Shown here: in pieces, positions 46,426-57,078 of the stretch
Layout: each line of letters opens with the position of its first letter
Numbering within the stretch: the first letter of the stretch is position 1
DNA from: Buxus sempervirens
Taxonomy: Eukaryota; Streptophyta; Magnoliopsida; Buxales; Buxaceae
Direction: 5' to 3'
Assembly (NCBI GenBank): GCA_947561395.2
Contig: OX387194.1
Span: forward strand, 18,524,048-18,588,047
DNA length: 64,000 bases
The notes under the pieces: generated by a model
The model's input: only the letters and a program-made list of their open reading frames with translations
The model's database searches: none
What the model was told of the DNA's origin: nothing
Made by a program: the position numbers and the translations under genes

Positions 46426-47653
46426 TGTGGATTTCAGCCTTTTGGTGTTTAGTTCATGTTTTGATATTTTTGGATTTGCTTGCTATTTTGTGTTTTTAGC
46501 ATGTTGTTGTTTTGCTTGCTGTTTGGTGTTCTTAAGCATGTGGGATATGTTTTAAATCTGATTTATTGCTTAAGAATTCATGGGGGTAGAAACATGCTTA
46601 ATTTTGACTTATAGGATTGTTTCTAGAAACATGCGTATGGGAGGTTTATTTTGATAAACCATGCTTATTCCTTGCTGTATTTTAGTATGCATGTTTTAAT
46701 TTCCAGCATGTTTTCTATGATGTATTTTGGATATATAATATGAGCACATGTTGGCATGATTTGGATGATTTTTGTGAGCATGATTAAGTGCTATAGGGTG
46801 GCTTGTTTACTTACGTTTACTTGCTTTAATATGCTCCCTATATGCCTTGGTTTGTTTATGCATGGCTGCGAAAAGTGTGGCAAGGGTTGGGACATTGTGA
46901 ATGCACCCTATTTTTACAATGCACTGTGCACATTTTATTTTTTTACACAGCCTACCTATAACCTATAGGAAGTTGAACCAGAATGTGTGTAGCTTGGCGC
47001 ACTGAAGTCGTTACTTCGGAAAGCGAAAGTGAAAACATTCACCTTAGAACTTTAGGCCAATGATGTTATGATAATGTGGATCTGGGATTCTGGTCATCAC
47101 TAGGCTTGAGTTCTAAGTTGCCATTAAGCAAAAACCCAAAACCCCTACGCTTGAAGGTGGAGATACACGTTTTTGGCTAAAGTACACAATTACGTGGGAA
47201 TATGGGTTTGTAATTGAGGGAAGGCCGTTTGCATGGCTTACAAACCAGGACATAATGTGGATGCCATATTGAAGGTAAACAAGGTAACAAGGTAGTCCTA
47301 TTTTTCTACATTGTTTTCATGTCATAAGGGTGTCATGGTGCCCATTGGTTTGGGGACAAAATTGGTCCCAAGTATGCATGGTTCCTAAGCATGGTGTAGC
47401 CCATTGGAAGAGTCTCTAACTCTGTTTAGAATCAATCCTACCCAATGTTTGTACAAGAGGCAACAAAAGGGTACCAAAGTATGAGTATGATGTCTATTTG
47501 GAGGGAACATATGCCCTCCTAAGCATGTATTTTTGCAAATATGTCAAAGTCCACTTTGGGACAGCTTAGAGGCCTAGCATGGGTGAACCGTATGTTTGGA
47601 TGAGCAATCAAAGTGATCAAACCATGAAAAAACTGAAGAAACATAAAGCAGCT
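46426..47653 (+). other. Leader of element C
   Basis: About 1.2 kb of T-rich, non-coding leader. The longest open frame is 70 aa (46756-46968) and resembles nothing known. No ORF1 is found here, unlike in B and D. Confidence 0.65.
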
Positions 47654-47820
47654 CCGTAAAACCGTAGTTATAATACGGGCTGGGCTCGCCCGTAGTAACT
47701 ATACGGGCTGGGCTCACCCGTAGTAACTATACGGTCTGGGCTTACCCGTATTAATCATACGGTCACGGCTTGCTCGTAATTTAAATACGGGCACAGCCGG
47801 ACCGTACTGTGTATACGGTC
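47654..47820. repeat. CCGTA/TACGG palindrome cluster in the leader of C
   Basis: About five tandem units of some 30 bases with TACGGGCTGGGCTC and CCCGTAGTAACTA. Alternating CCGTA and TACGG sites form short inverted repeats. The same motif occurs at 44684-44790, 58981-59107 and 63789-63890. Confidence 0.92.
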
Positions 47821-47945
47821 TCATCAGAGAATTCAATTTTAATCAGTTTTTTCTCAACTAAATCCCGTTCCTTTAACCTCTAAATGATGAAAGGGAGATG
47901 AGTTTGAATAAAATGCTTAAAAAATGTAAATAAATAAATAAAAAC

Positions 47946-48716
47946 CTTTTAGGCCCCTGAAAGACTTTGAATTTCAGATCTTTTTTCAAAAATATCCTCG
48001 GGGCCTCTTAAAGCCTTTGAATTTCAGACTTTTTCTCAAAACACCCCTGGGCCTCTGAAAGGCTTTGAATTTCAGACTTTGTCCAAAAAAATCCTTGGGC
48101 CTCTGAAAGCCTTTGAATTTCAGACCTTTTTCCTTTGGGCCACTGAAAGCCTTTGAATTTCAGATCTTTTGGGCCTCTGAAAGCCTTTGAATTTCAAACC
48201 TTCTTCCTTTTGGGCCTCTGAAAGCCTTTGAATTTCAGATCTTTTTCCTTTGGGCCTCTGAAAGCCTTTGAATTTCAAACCTTCTTCCTTTTGGGCCTCT
48301 GAAAGCCTTTGAATTTCAGATCTTTTTCCTTTGGGCCTCTGAAAGCCTTTGAATTTCAGATCTTTTTCCTTTGGGCCTCTAAAAGCCTTTGAATTTCAGA
48401 TCTTTTTCTTTTGGGCCTCTGAAAGCCTTTGAATTTCAGATCTTTGGGCCTCTGAAAGCCTTTGAATTTCAGACTTTTTCTCAAAAACTCCTTGGGCCTC
48501 TTAAAGCCTTTGAATTTCAGATTTTTGTCAAAAAAATCATTGGGCCTCTGAAAGCCTTTGAATTTCAGACTTTTTATTAAAAAACTCCTTGGGCCTCTGA
48601 AAGCCTTTGAATTTCAGACCTTTTCCAAAAATATCCCTGGGCCTCTGAAAGCCTTTGAATTTTAGACCTTTTTCAAAAATCCCCCCGGGCCTCTGAAAGC
48701 CTTTGAATTTCAGATC
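47946..48716. repeat. Minisatellite of about 28-55-bp units upstream of gag in C
   Basis: Eighteen copies of the core CTGAAAGCCTTTGAATTTCAG, with variable linkers such as ATCTTTTTCCTTTGGGCCT. The core carries CTGAAA and TTTCAG as an inverted repeat. Open frames across it are by-products of the repeat. Confidence 0.95.
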
Positions 48717-48896
48717 ATTTTCTCTTTTTTGGGACCTGTTGGAAGCCCTAGAATATTCCAACAATTCAATTAAATTAAAAAAAAAGAAGCAAATAAAAAA
48801 CAAATCCAAACTCGTGTTTACCCAGCTTGCACATAGGCATTCCTAGGTAGGTAAAGGAGATTAAATGGGCATTAATATATTCTGTTTATTTTTGCC

Positions 48897-48898
48897 AG
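48897..48898 (+). promoter_or_regulatory. Putative splice acceptor just upstream of gag in C
   Basis: TTTATTTTTGCCAG|GTACTAA. B and D have a matching AG|GTACCAA at the same place. With the donor at 45095 this would remove most of the leader, including the minisatellite. Confidence 0.5.
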
Positions 48899-48951
48899 GT
48901 ACTAATACACTTGCAATCATTGCTCCTGTAACCAGATCAAGAGCTCGCGCC

Positions 48952-50364
48952 ATGAATCCCATTGAGAATGAAGATGATGCTCCTCATCCAGATGTTGCCC
49001 TGTTCCAAGAGCAAGTAGCAGGACTAGCCCGAATGCTAGAGAACATACTGTCCGTGCAGGCTCAACAAATGCAGGCCCAAAATCAAGCATCCACTTCCAG
49101 CCCTGCACCTCCACCCCAAATCAATATTCCACCTCCAGTTCAACCTATTCCTGAACCCATCTATGAACCCACCCCTGAACCTATACTGATTAGGGATGAG
49201 ACAGTTGAGTCAGACAAAGCTAAGGAAAAGGAAAGGATGAGGGAAGAAGTTGAAAGGAAGTTCCTGCATAAACTAGAAATGATCCAAGATGAACTTAGAG
49301 AAGTAAAAGGGGTAAGCAACTTCGGGGGCACCAATTTTGAGGACTTATGCCTATACCCCAATGTTAACCTGCCAGCTAAGTTCAAATGCCCAGACCTAGA
49401 CAAGTATGATGGTACAGGCTGCCCCATGAGCCATTTGAAGTTGTACTGTGGTGCCCTATGCCAGTTTGGGCGGGATGAGGGTGTTCTGATTCAGCTCTTC
49501 CAAAGGAGCCTTACTGGAACCGCTTTAAGGTGGTTCGCTACTTTGGACCATGGAAAGATTAGAAGATGGAAGGACCTAGCAGATGCCTTCCTGGCTCAAT
49601 ACCGGTTCAATTCAGAGATCGTGCCAGACAGGTACGATGTAATGAGAATGAGCAAAGGAAGGGATGAGACTGTAAGGCAGTATGCCAAGAGATGGAGGGA
49701 GACAGCTTCTCAGGTAAGGCCACCTATGCTAGAACAGGAGATGATTTCTACATTCATCGGTACTTTGGGCCAACCATTCTACAACCATTTGGTGGGTCAG
49801 ACCACCACGAATTTTGCTGCCTTGGTTCAAGTGGCTGACCGAATTGAAGACGGGATCAGGTCAGGCAAGATAATTGACCACTCTGCCATGGTTAGTCAAC
49901 AAGACCCTAATCTAAAGAAAGGAAATGGGATGAAGAAGAATGGGAACAAGAAAGAAGGGGAGGTGAACATGGTACAGCCATCATCTGGTCCTAACAAGCC
50001 CATACAAATCAACATACCTGCTCATTTTCCTACTCCATCTGCTCCATCTACCCAGGCCCCCATGAGGGTTAATGTTCCAACAGCACCATCAGACCAGAAA
50101 AGGGTTTTTACTAAAGAGGAGAAGGTTGCCTACTTCGCAGCAAGGAGAAATAGGGTTTTTACCCCTATTCCAATGACTCCTTCTCAGTTGCTGCCCACTT
50201 TATTGCAGGCAGGGTACATCACCTTAAGAGAGCCCAATCTGAATGCATCTAAGGGGAGAAATTATGACCCCTCCACTACTTGTGATTTCCATATGGGTGC
50301 ACCTGGGCACCCTACTGACAAGTGTTGGCCTTTGAAACATGCTATTCAGGATTTATTAGACTAG
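48952..50364 (+). CDS. gag: gag of element C
   Basis: The start was chosen at MNPIENED (48952), the first methionine after the putative acceptor. The same frame is open from 48865 if the leader is not spliced. The product is about 470 aa. The order is a P-rich N-terminal region, an acidic coiled-coil-like stretch (about residues 100-140), a Retrotrans_gag core (CLYPNVNLPAKFKCPDLDKY, RWFATLDHGKI, AQYRFNSEIV, YAKRWRETAS, FIGTLGQPFY), a linker, RVFTPIPMTPSQLLPTLL and the zinc-knuckle CDFHMGAPGHPTDKCW. It looks whole. Gag forms the particle that packages element RNA. Confidence 0.92.
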   Translation: MNPIENEDDAPHPDVALFQEQVAGLARMLENILSVQAQQMQAQNQASTSSPAPPPQINIPPPVQPIPEPIYEPTPEPILIRDETVESDKAKEKERMREEVERKFLHKLEMIQDELREVKGVSNFGGTNFEDLCLYPNVNLPAKFKCPDLDKYDGTGCPMSHLKLYCGALCQFGRDEGVLIQLFQRSLTGTALRWFATLDHGKIRRWKDLADAFLAQYRFNSEIVPDRYDVMRMSKGRDETVRQYAKRWRETASQVRPPMLEQEMISTFIGTLGQPFYNHLVGQTTTNFAALVQVADRIEDGIRSGKIIDHSAMVSQQDPNLKKGNGMKKNGNKKEGEVNMVQPSSGPNKPIQINIPAHFPTPSAPSTQAPMRVNVPTAPSDQKRVFTKEEKVAYFAARRNRVFTPIPMTPSQLLPTLLQAGYITLREPNLNASKGRNYDPSTTCDFHMGAPGHPTDKCWPLKHAIQDLLD

Positions 50365-53300
50365 AATACCCTGTCTTTCAATACAGGGGCTCCCAATCCT
50401 CCAAGAACTGATATTGGACAAAACCCGCTGCCTCAGCATCATGGGGCAGGCCCATCTAATGTCATAGGGGGCAGGCCCATCTAATGTCATAGGGGTCATC
50501 TCCTCTGACAAAATAACCTTTGACCCATCTCAATTAATTGCTCCTATAGGGACAACGGTCAGAGTGTATTTTGACAGAAGAAATGAAGGCAAGGAAGTAA
50601 ATGTAATTTCAAAAGGAAATGATAGTGCTGCAAAGAACATTAGCTCATCTCTGGGCCGGGTCTCATCTCTCATGGCTCAAATGAATATTGCAAAACCACC
50701 TTTGGTTATCAATTGCAGTCCATCTACTTTTACTCCACCCATTCAGTCTAAGCCACCATTGGTCATAAACTGTGACCCTCTTAGTGCATCCGTCACTTCT
50801 GCAACCCCTCAACCAAAACAACTTCCACCATTGGTTGTTAATGTTCCCTTTACTCAGACTTCCACAGCCAAGTCCAAACTTCCCCCATTAGTGGTAAACG
50901 TCCCTAAGCCTGCTTATTCTGAATCGGCTGTACCATGGAACTACAGTGAAGCCTTTACCACTACATTCCCTGCAGCTGAAAGCAAGAAGGAAGTAAACCT
51001 CATGACAAGGTCAGGAAAAGGTATTGGGGAGGAAGAAAAACAGAAAGAAGTGGGAAAAGAAAAGAAGGAGGAAGAGAAAAATAAAGGAAAGGCCAAGGTA
51101 GGGGAAGATGCCCCTCAGGTAGTTGACAATGAGGCTGCTGATCTCATTAAGATCATAAAAAAGAGTGAGTTCAATGTTGTTGAGCAGTTAAACAAGGTCC
51201 CTGCCTAGATCTCAATCTGGGATTATTGTTGAATTCTGAAAAACATAGGGAATCTTTGTTAAGGGTACTTCAGGGGGCCCATGTGCCTACAAATATTGAA
51301 CCAGAACAACTAGGCCGGATGGTTGGGCAGATTTTATCCCATAATGTTATAACCTTTTCTGAAACTGAAATCAGCCCATCAGGATACCATCATGTTGATC
51401 CTTTGCACATAGCTGTGCTCAGTAAGGGTTGCATGATAGCCCGGGTTTTAATTGATAATGGGTCGGCTCTGAATGTCTGCCCATTGATAACCTTTGTTAA
51501 GCTCGGTCTAGAGCAAAATAAAATCAAACAAAATGGAAGAATCATAAGAGCTTTTGATAGCTCTAAAACACACTCCCTAGGGGAAGTTGAACTGCCGGTC
51601 ACAATTGGACCATATATTTTTAACATCACATTTGAGGTGATGGATATACCTGCAGCCTTCAATCTACTCCTAGGAAGGCCGTGGATTTATACAGCTAGGG
51701 CTATACCATTTACCCTCCACCAGAAAGTTAAGTATATAAGAGGGCAAAAGGTGATTACTATCCTAGTTGAGAGCTTGGTTCCTCCCATGTGGTCCCCTGA
51801 TGTACCCTTTATAAACATGGAAATGACTGCAGACAAGTTGACATTTCACTCTTTTCAATTTGAAACTGTCAATTTTATACCTGGGGGGTATCAGGAAAAA
51901 GAAGGAAAGTTGACCTATGCTGAGAAAATGGTTAGGAAAATGATGGGAAAGTATAATTTCCACCCTGGAAAAGGTCTAGGGGTTAACCAGCAAGGAAGAA
52001 TAGAACCGGTAAAGGCTAAGAAGCTGGTCCACAGAGCAGGATTGGGGTCCAGATCAAGAGTTTGGAAGGGACAGAAGCAGGAGAAAGGCATGAAATTCCC
52101 TCACATTAGAGAAACTTTTCCAAAGCTTTCTCATATGATTCAGCTGTCTCCTCCTCAGGATCAGTCCAAACCACCATACTATAATGTCAATCCTTTTCAA
52201 AAGCCTTATGTCCCTACCTTGCAACCATATGTTCCACCTCCACCTACCCAAGCAGTGGTTGAGCCTGAACCACAGGCAGAGCGGGAGCAAGATTTTTCTG
52301 AGGACATTGGAGCCTTTTTTGCCATGACTAAAGGCAACAAAGAAGGAGCAAATGAGCTACCTTTTATTGATTGGGCTGCAGTACAGGTTCCATCTAGGAC
52401 CAGCCCTATAGAAGAAGCAGGCGATGCAACTCACCCAGTATTGGTGATTTCATATGCGGATCCTGAGCTTGAGGAGCAGGCTTGTATCCCTACCCCAGAT
52501 TCTTTTATTTTGAACAATTGGGAGGAAACTCCCCTTACTTTTTGGCAAACGGACATGGCTTCCAAAAAAAAACTCCATTAGTGGAAGGCCCTTTTCCTGA
52601 AGGTTTTAATGAGCCTTCGTCTTCAGGAAAAGATTTTTTAGAAGGCTCTCAAAAAACACAAAAAGATTTTTCAATTTTTTATAGAAAAGATAAATTTTTC
52701 AAAAAGGTCAAAACCATTTATGAACCATATAAGCAAACGGAATTGGATCGGGTTGAGTATGACTTCAACCTCGAGCTCGACTTTGACCTAATGGGGGTTG
52801 AAGAAGAGACCGAGGATGAAGAAGACGACCCTCCAAAAGAAATCACATATCAATTAGAGCGTCATGAAAAGGGGGTCCAACCCAATATTGAAGAGACCAT
52901 ATTTGTAAACCTAGGGACCGAAGATGACCCACAAATAGTGAAGATTGGGGTATGCTTATCTGAGGTACAACATGATGAAATGATACGATTCCTAGCTGAT
53001 TATAAAGATGTGTTTGTTTGGTCCTATCGAGATATGCCTAGATTAGACACGGACATGGTTGTACATAGGCTACCGATTCTGCCAGATGTTAAGCCAGTTA
53101 AGCAGAAATTGAGAAGGTTGAAACCTGAATGGACATTGAAGGTCAAAGATGAAGTGGTTAAGCAATTCCAAGCCGGATTCTTGGCGGTCTCCACATACCC
53201 TGAATGGCTTGCAAATATAGTACCAGTGCCAAAGAAGGATGGAAAGGTCAGAATGTGTGTAGACTATAGAGACTTGAATAAGGCAAGCCCAAAGGATGAT

Positions 53301-56182
53301 TTTCCACTTCCACACATAGACATATTAGTGGACAACACTGCAATACATAGCCTGTTCTCATTCATGGACGGCTTCTCAGGGTACAACCAAATTAAGATGG
53401 CTAAGGAAGATCAAGAGAAGACGGCCTTCATTACACCTTGGGGTACCTTCCACTACACTGTCATGCCATTTGGGCTTAAGAATGCAGGGGCAACCTAACA
53501 GCGCGCCATGACAGCCTTATTCCATGATATGATCCATAAGGAGATGGAGGTCTATGTAGATGATATGATAGCCAAATCATGTAAAGAAGAAGACCATTTG
53601 ATCAACTTGAAGAAGGTATTTGACAGACTTAGGAAATACAGTCTAAGGCTTAACCCTGCAAAATGTGTCTTTGGGGCTACATCAGGAAAATTGTTGGGAT
53701 TTATATTAAGCAGAAAAGGAATTGAGATTGACCCAGCCAAAGCTAAAGCAATCATTGAAATGCCATCACCTAGAACGGAGAAGGAAGTTCGGGGTTTCCT
53801 TGGAAGGATTCAATATATAAGCCGGTTCATAGCACAGCTCACCGCTATCTGTGAACCAATTTTCAAACTTCTAAGAAAGAATAACCCGACGGTCTGGAAT
53901 GACGATTGCCAAGAAGCCTTTGACACAATAAAGGAGTATCTATTGAACCCACCTGTGCTAGTGCCACCAACCCCAGGAAGACCATTGATCTTATACTTGT
54001 CAGTTTTGGAGACATCAATGGGATGTGTTTTAGGGTAGCATGATGAGACAGGAAGAAAGCAAAGGGCGATTTACTACCTAAGCAAGAAGTTCACAGAATA
54101 TGAAGCAAAGTATTCCCCTTTGGAAAAGACTTGTTGTGCTTTAGTATAGGCAACTCAAAGACTGAGACACTATTTCCTTAGTCATTCCACCTTATTGATA
54201 TCCCGAATGGATCCTTTGAAGTACTTGTTTGAAAAACTAGCTTTAATTGGCAGAACAGCAAAGTGGTAGTTGTTACTATCTGAATTTGACCTCACCTATA
54301 TCACACAGAAAGCCATTAAGGGTCAAGCCATTGCGGATCACTTAGCTGCACATCCTCTACCGGAATACCAACCTTTGAAGACCAATTTTCCTGATGAAGA
54401 AATACTGTTCACAGAAGAGGAGGAAAATGAAAGCTCATGGCAAATGTTCTTCGATGGGGCCACCAATATGAATGGAAATGGAATAGGGGCTGTTTTGGTC
54501 AAGCCAGATGGGTCGCATATCCTAATCGCAGTAAAATTGAGATTCCAATGTACAAACAATATAACAGAATATGAAGCATGTATAATTGGGTTACAAGCAG
54601 CCTTAGATCATGAAGTAGAGGAACTTGACGTATATGGAGATTCGAGTCTTATCATCTTCCAACAACTGGTGAATGGAAGACTAAGGATCACAAGTTGATC
54701 CCCTATCACCAGTATTTGGAAGAAATAAGCACCAAGTTCACTCGAATTTCTTTTAATTATATGCCAAGAGCCAAGAACCAATTCGCAGATGCTTTAGCAA
54801 CATTGGCTTCAATGGTTAGTATGCCAGAAAGTGTTGATATTAAACCACTAGAAATTGAAGTTAGGGATGAACCTGCTTATTGCCTTGTTCTAGAAGGGGC
54901 ACCAGAGGAAGAAGAACCATGGTTTCAAAACATTAAGAATTTCCTAAATGATTGGAGTTTGCCTAAAAATGTCACTTCTACAGAGAAAAGAACGATACAG
55001 AGGTTGGCAGGACAGTTCTTACTAAGTGTTGGGCAGTTGTATAAGAGATCACACAACGATATCCTACTTAGATGTGTTGCCAAGAATGAATCAGAAAGGC
55101 TAATTGATACGGTACATGGAGGAGTTTGTGGACCCCATATGAACGGGCACATGCTTGCTAAGAAGATTCTACGATTGGGATATTACTGGTCGACTATGGA
55201 ACACGATTGCTATATACATGTCAAAAGGTGTCATTTATGCCAAGTATATGCTGATAATAAGAATGCACCTCCAAGTGCATTGCATAACATGACATCTCCA
55301 TGGCCCTTCTCTAAGTGGGGCATAGACGTCATTGGAATGATCTCTCCAAAGGCATCAAATGGACACAGATTTATACTTGTAGCAATCGATTATTTTACCA
55401 AGTGGGTAGAAGTAGCCTCGTATGCAAATATCACAAGTAGTCATGTTCTTAAGTTTGTAAAGCACAACATCATTTGTCGCTATGGTTTGCCAAGTGCCAT
55501 AATATCAGACAATGCTTCGAACCTTAAGAATAAGGATATGAGGAAAATGTGTGAACAGTTCTAGATTACCCATCATAAGTTAGCTCCTTATAGACCAAAA
55601 ATGAATGGGGCAGTGGAAGCAGAAAATAAGAACATAAAGAAGATCTTTCAAAAGATGGTAGTGAGTTTCAAAGATTGGCATGAAATGTTGCCACTTGCCC
55701 TACATGCCTACAGAACCTCAATTCGGACTTCTATAGGGGCAACCCCATATTCCCTAGTCTATGGAATGGAAGCAGTGTTACCAGTGGAAGTGGAAATACC
55801 ATCACTAAGAGTGCTAATGGAAGTTGAATTAGAAGAAGCTAAATGGATACAGTCAAGACATGATCAACTCAATTTAATAGAAGAAAAGCGTTTGAAGGAG
55901 CTTTCTCTTGGCCAATTGTATCAGAAGAGGATGGCCAGGGCTTACAATAAGAAGGTGAAGCCCAGAACTTTCCAAGAAGGAAATTTGGTATTAAAGAAGA
56001 TCTTACCTTTTTTAGAAGACCCACGTGGAAAATTCAAACCCAATTGGGAAGGGCCTTATGTTGTCAAGAAGGTCCTATCAGGAGGTGCTCTCATCTTAAC
56101 AAAAATGGATGGGAAGGATTTTCCTGAGCCAACAAACTCTGATGCAGTAAAGAAATATATTTCCATGAATGAATATTACTAG
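50365..56182 (+). pseudogene. pol: Protease and pol region of element C
   Basis: After a P/K-rich linker, the domains follow in order. The aspartic protease is near 51430-51700 (VLIDNGSALNVCP, NLLLGRPWIY), then a G-patch-like YNFHPGKGLGVN near 51955. The RT is at about 53130-53760 (VDYRDLNKASPKDDF, FMDGFSGYNQIKMA, YVDDMIAKS). The first RNase H is at about 53900-54350, and the second, archaeal-type RNase H at about 54430-54670 (FFDGATNMNGNGIGAV, VYGDSSLII). The integrase is at about 55090-56150 (HMNGHMLAKK, CHLCQVY, WGIDVIGM, ISDNASN, MNGAVEAENKN). The whole makes the enzymes for reverse transcription and integration. About half a dozen breaks are present. Tat/Ogre elements are known to use splicing between parts of gag-pol, so not every frame change need be damage. 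Confidence 0.93.
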
Positions 56183-57078
56183 GAAATGATCTGAGGCCAT
56201 CTTTCCTTATTTCCCAAAATTTTTATCCCTTGTCAAGCCAATTTGAGCCTGTTCGTCTTCTTTGATAAACCTAAGCTGGACTTACAGTTTTATACTGGGG
56301 CAAAGCCAAATAGGGGCAAAGCCAATAGGGGCAAAAAGAGAAAAAATAAAGAAAAGAAAAATAATGGCAAATGAAAGCCAAATACAAGGAAAAAAGGGAA
56401 ATGGGATTGAAATCATCAAGACTGTAAGTCCGATTGACCTATTTTCACACTTAGAAAATTTTGAGCCTTTAATGCCTTTTATTTCATAGACCGAGCTTAG
56501 CCTTTGTTTCGTCCTATTCTTAAGCCCTCGGTGATTTTAGTATATTCATTCAAATATCAGAGTAATATTGGTGATGACGGAATACAGAAGGCAGCCCTAG
56601 TGAAAACCATAATTGGCGCTAGGGGCAATAGAGGCATGTAAAAAAAAATTCAAAGGATTGAGTTGATCGTGTGGTCCAAGGTGAAGACAGAATGAGCATA
56701 AGCAAGTGAGCAGATTAGCAGGATTAGTCATAAAAGTACAGCCATTAGGGGATGATTCTAAAGGTCGTAGGATAGACAGATTTGGTCTCTCCCTATTGAT
56801 TGGGCCACCATTTTCATTATGCAACCTGATTTTAATTCCTTTGATTATATGTGATTAAGTGCTTTGGATTGGCTTTTCAAAAAAAAAAAAACTATACTTT
56901 TGGCCAATGATGAGAAATCAAGTAATTTTCATAAAACTTTGGTTTTTACAAGCATCTGAGAATTCTGAGGCCAATAATATAAAACCTACTTTAGTATTAA
57001 AACCTTTGTCTTTCCATTATTGGAGTTTACTTTTGTACAAAGGTATGAAAAAAGAAAAAAAATGAATGATAAAAGAAT
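56183..57078 (+). other. 3' region after pol in element C
   Basis: Matches A 33430-34130: an A/G-rich tract near 56330-56400, then a GACTGTAAGTCCGATTGACC block and the ACCGAGCTTAGCCTTTG...TTTCGTCCTAT block (56455-56530). From about 56860 there is no match to A. No gene is seen. This is where the sense transcript of pol and the antisense gene would meet tail to tail. Confidence 0.7.

Noticed and set aside
47946-48716. A repeat protein (GPLKAFEFQ repeats) upstream of gag in C
   Set aside because: The frame follows the minisatellite and is not held across units; both strands give similar readings.
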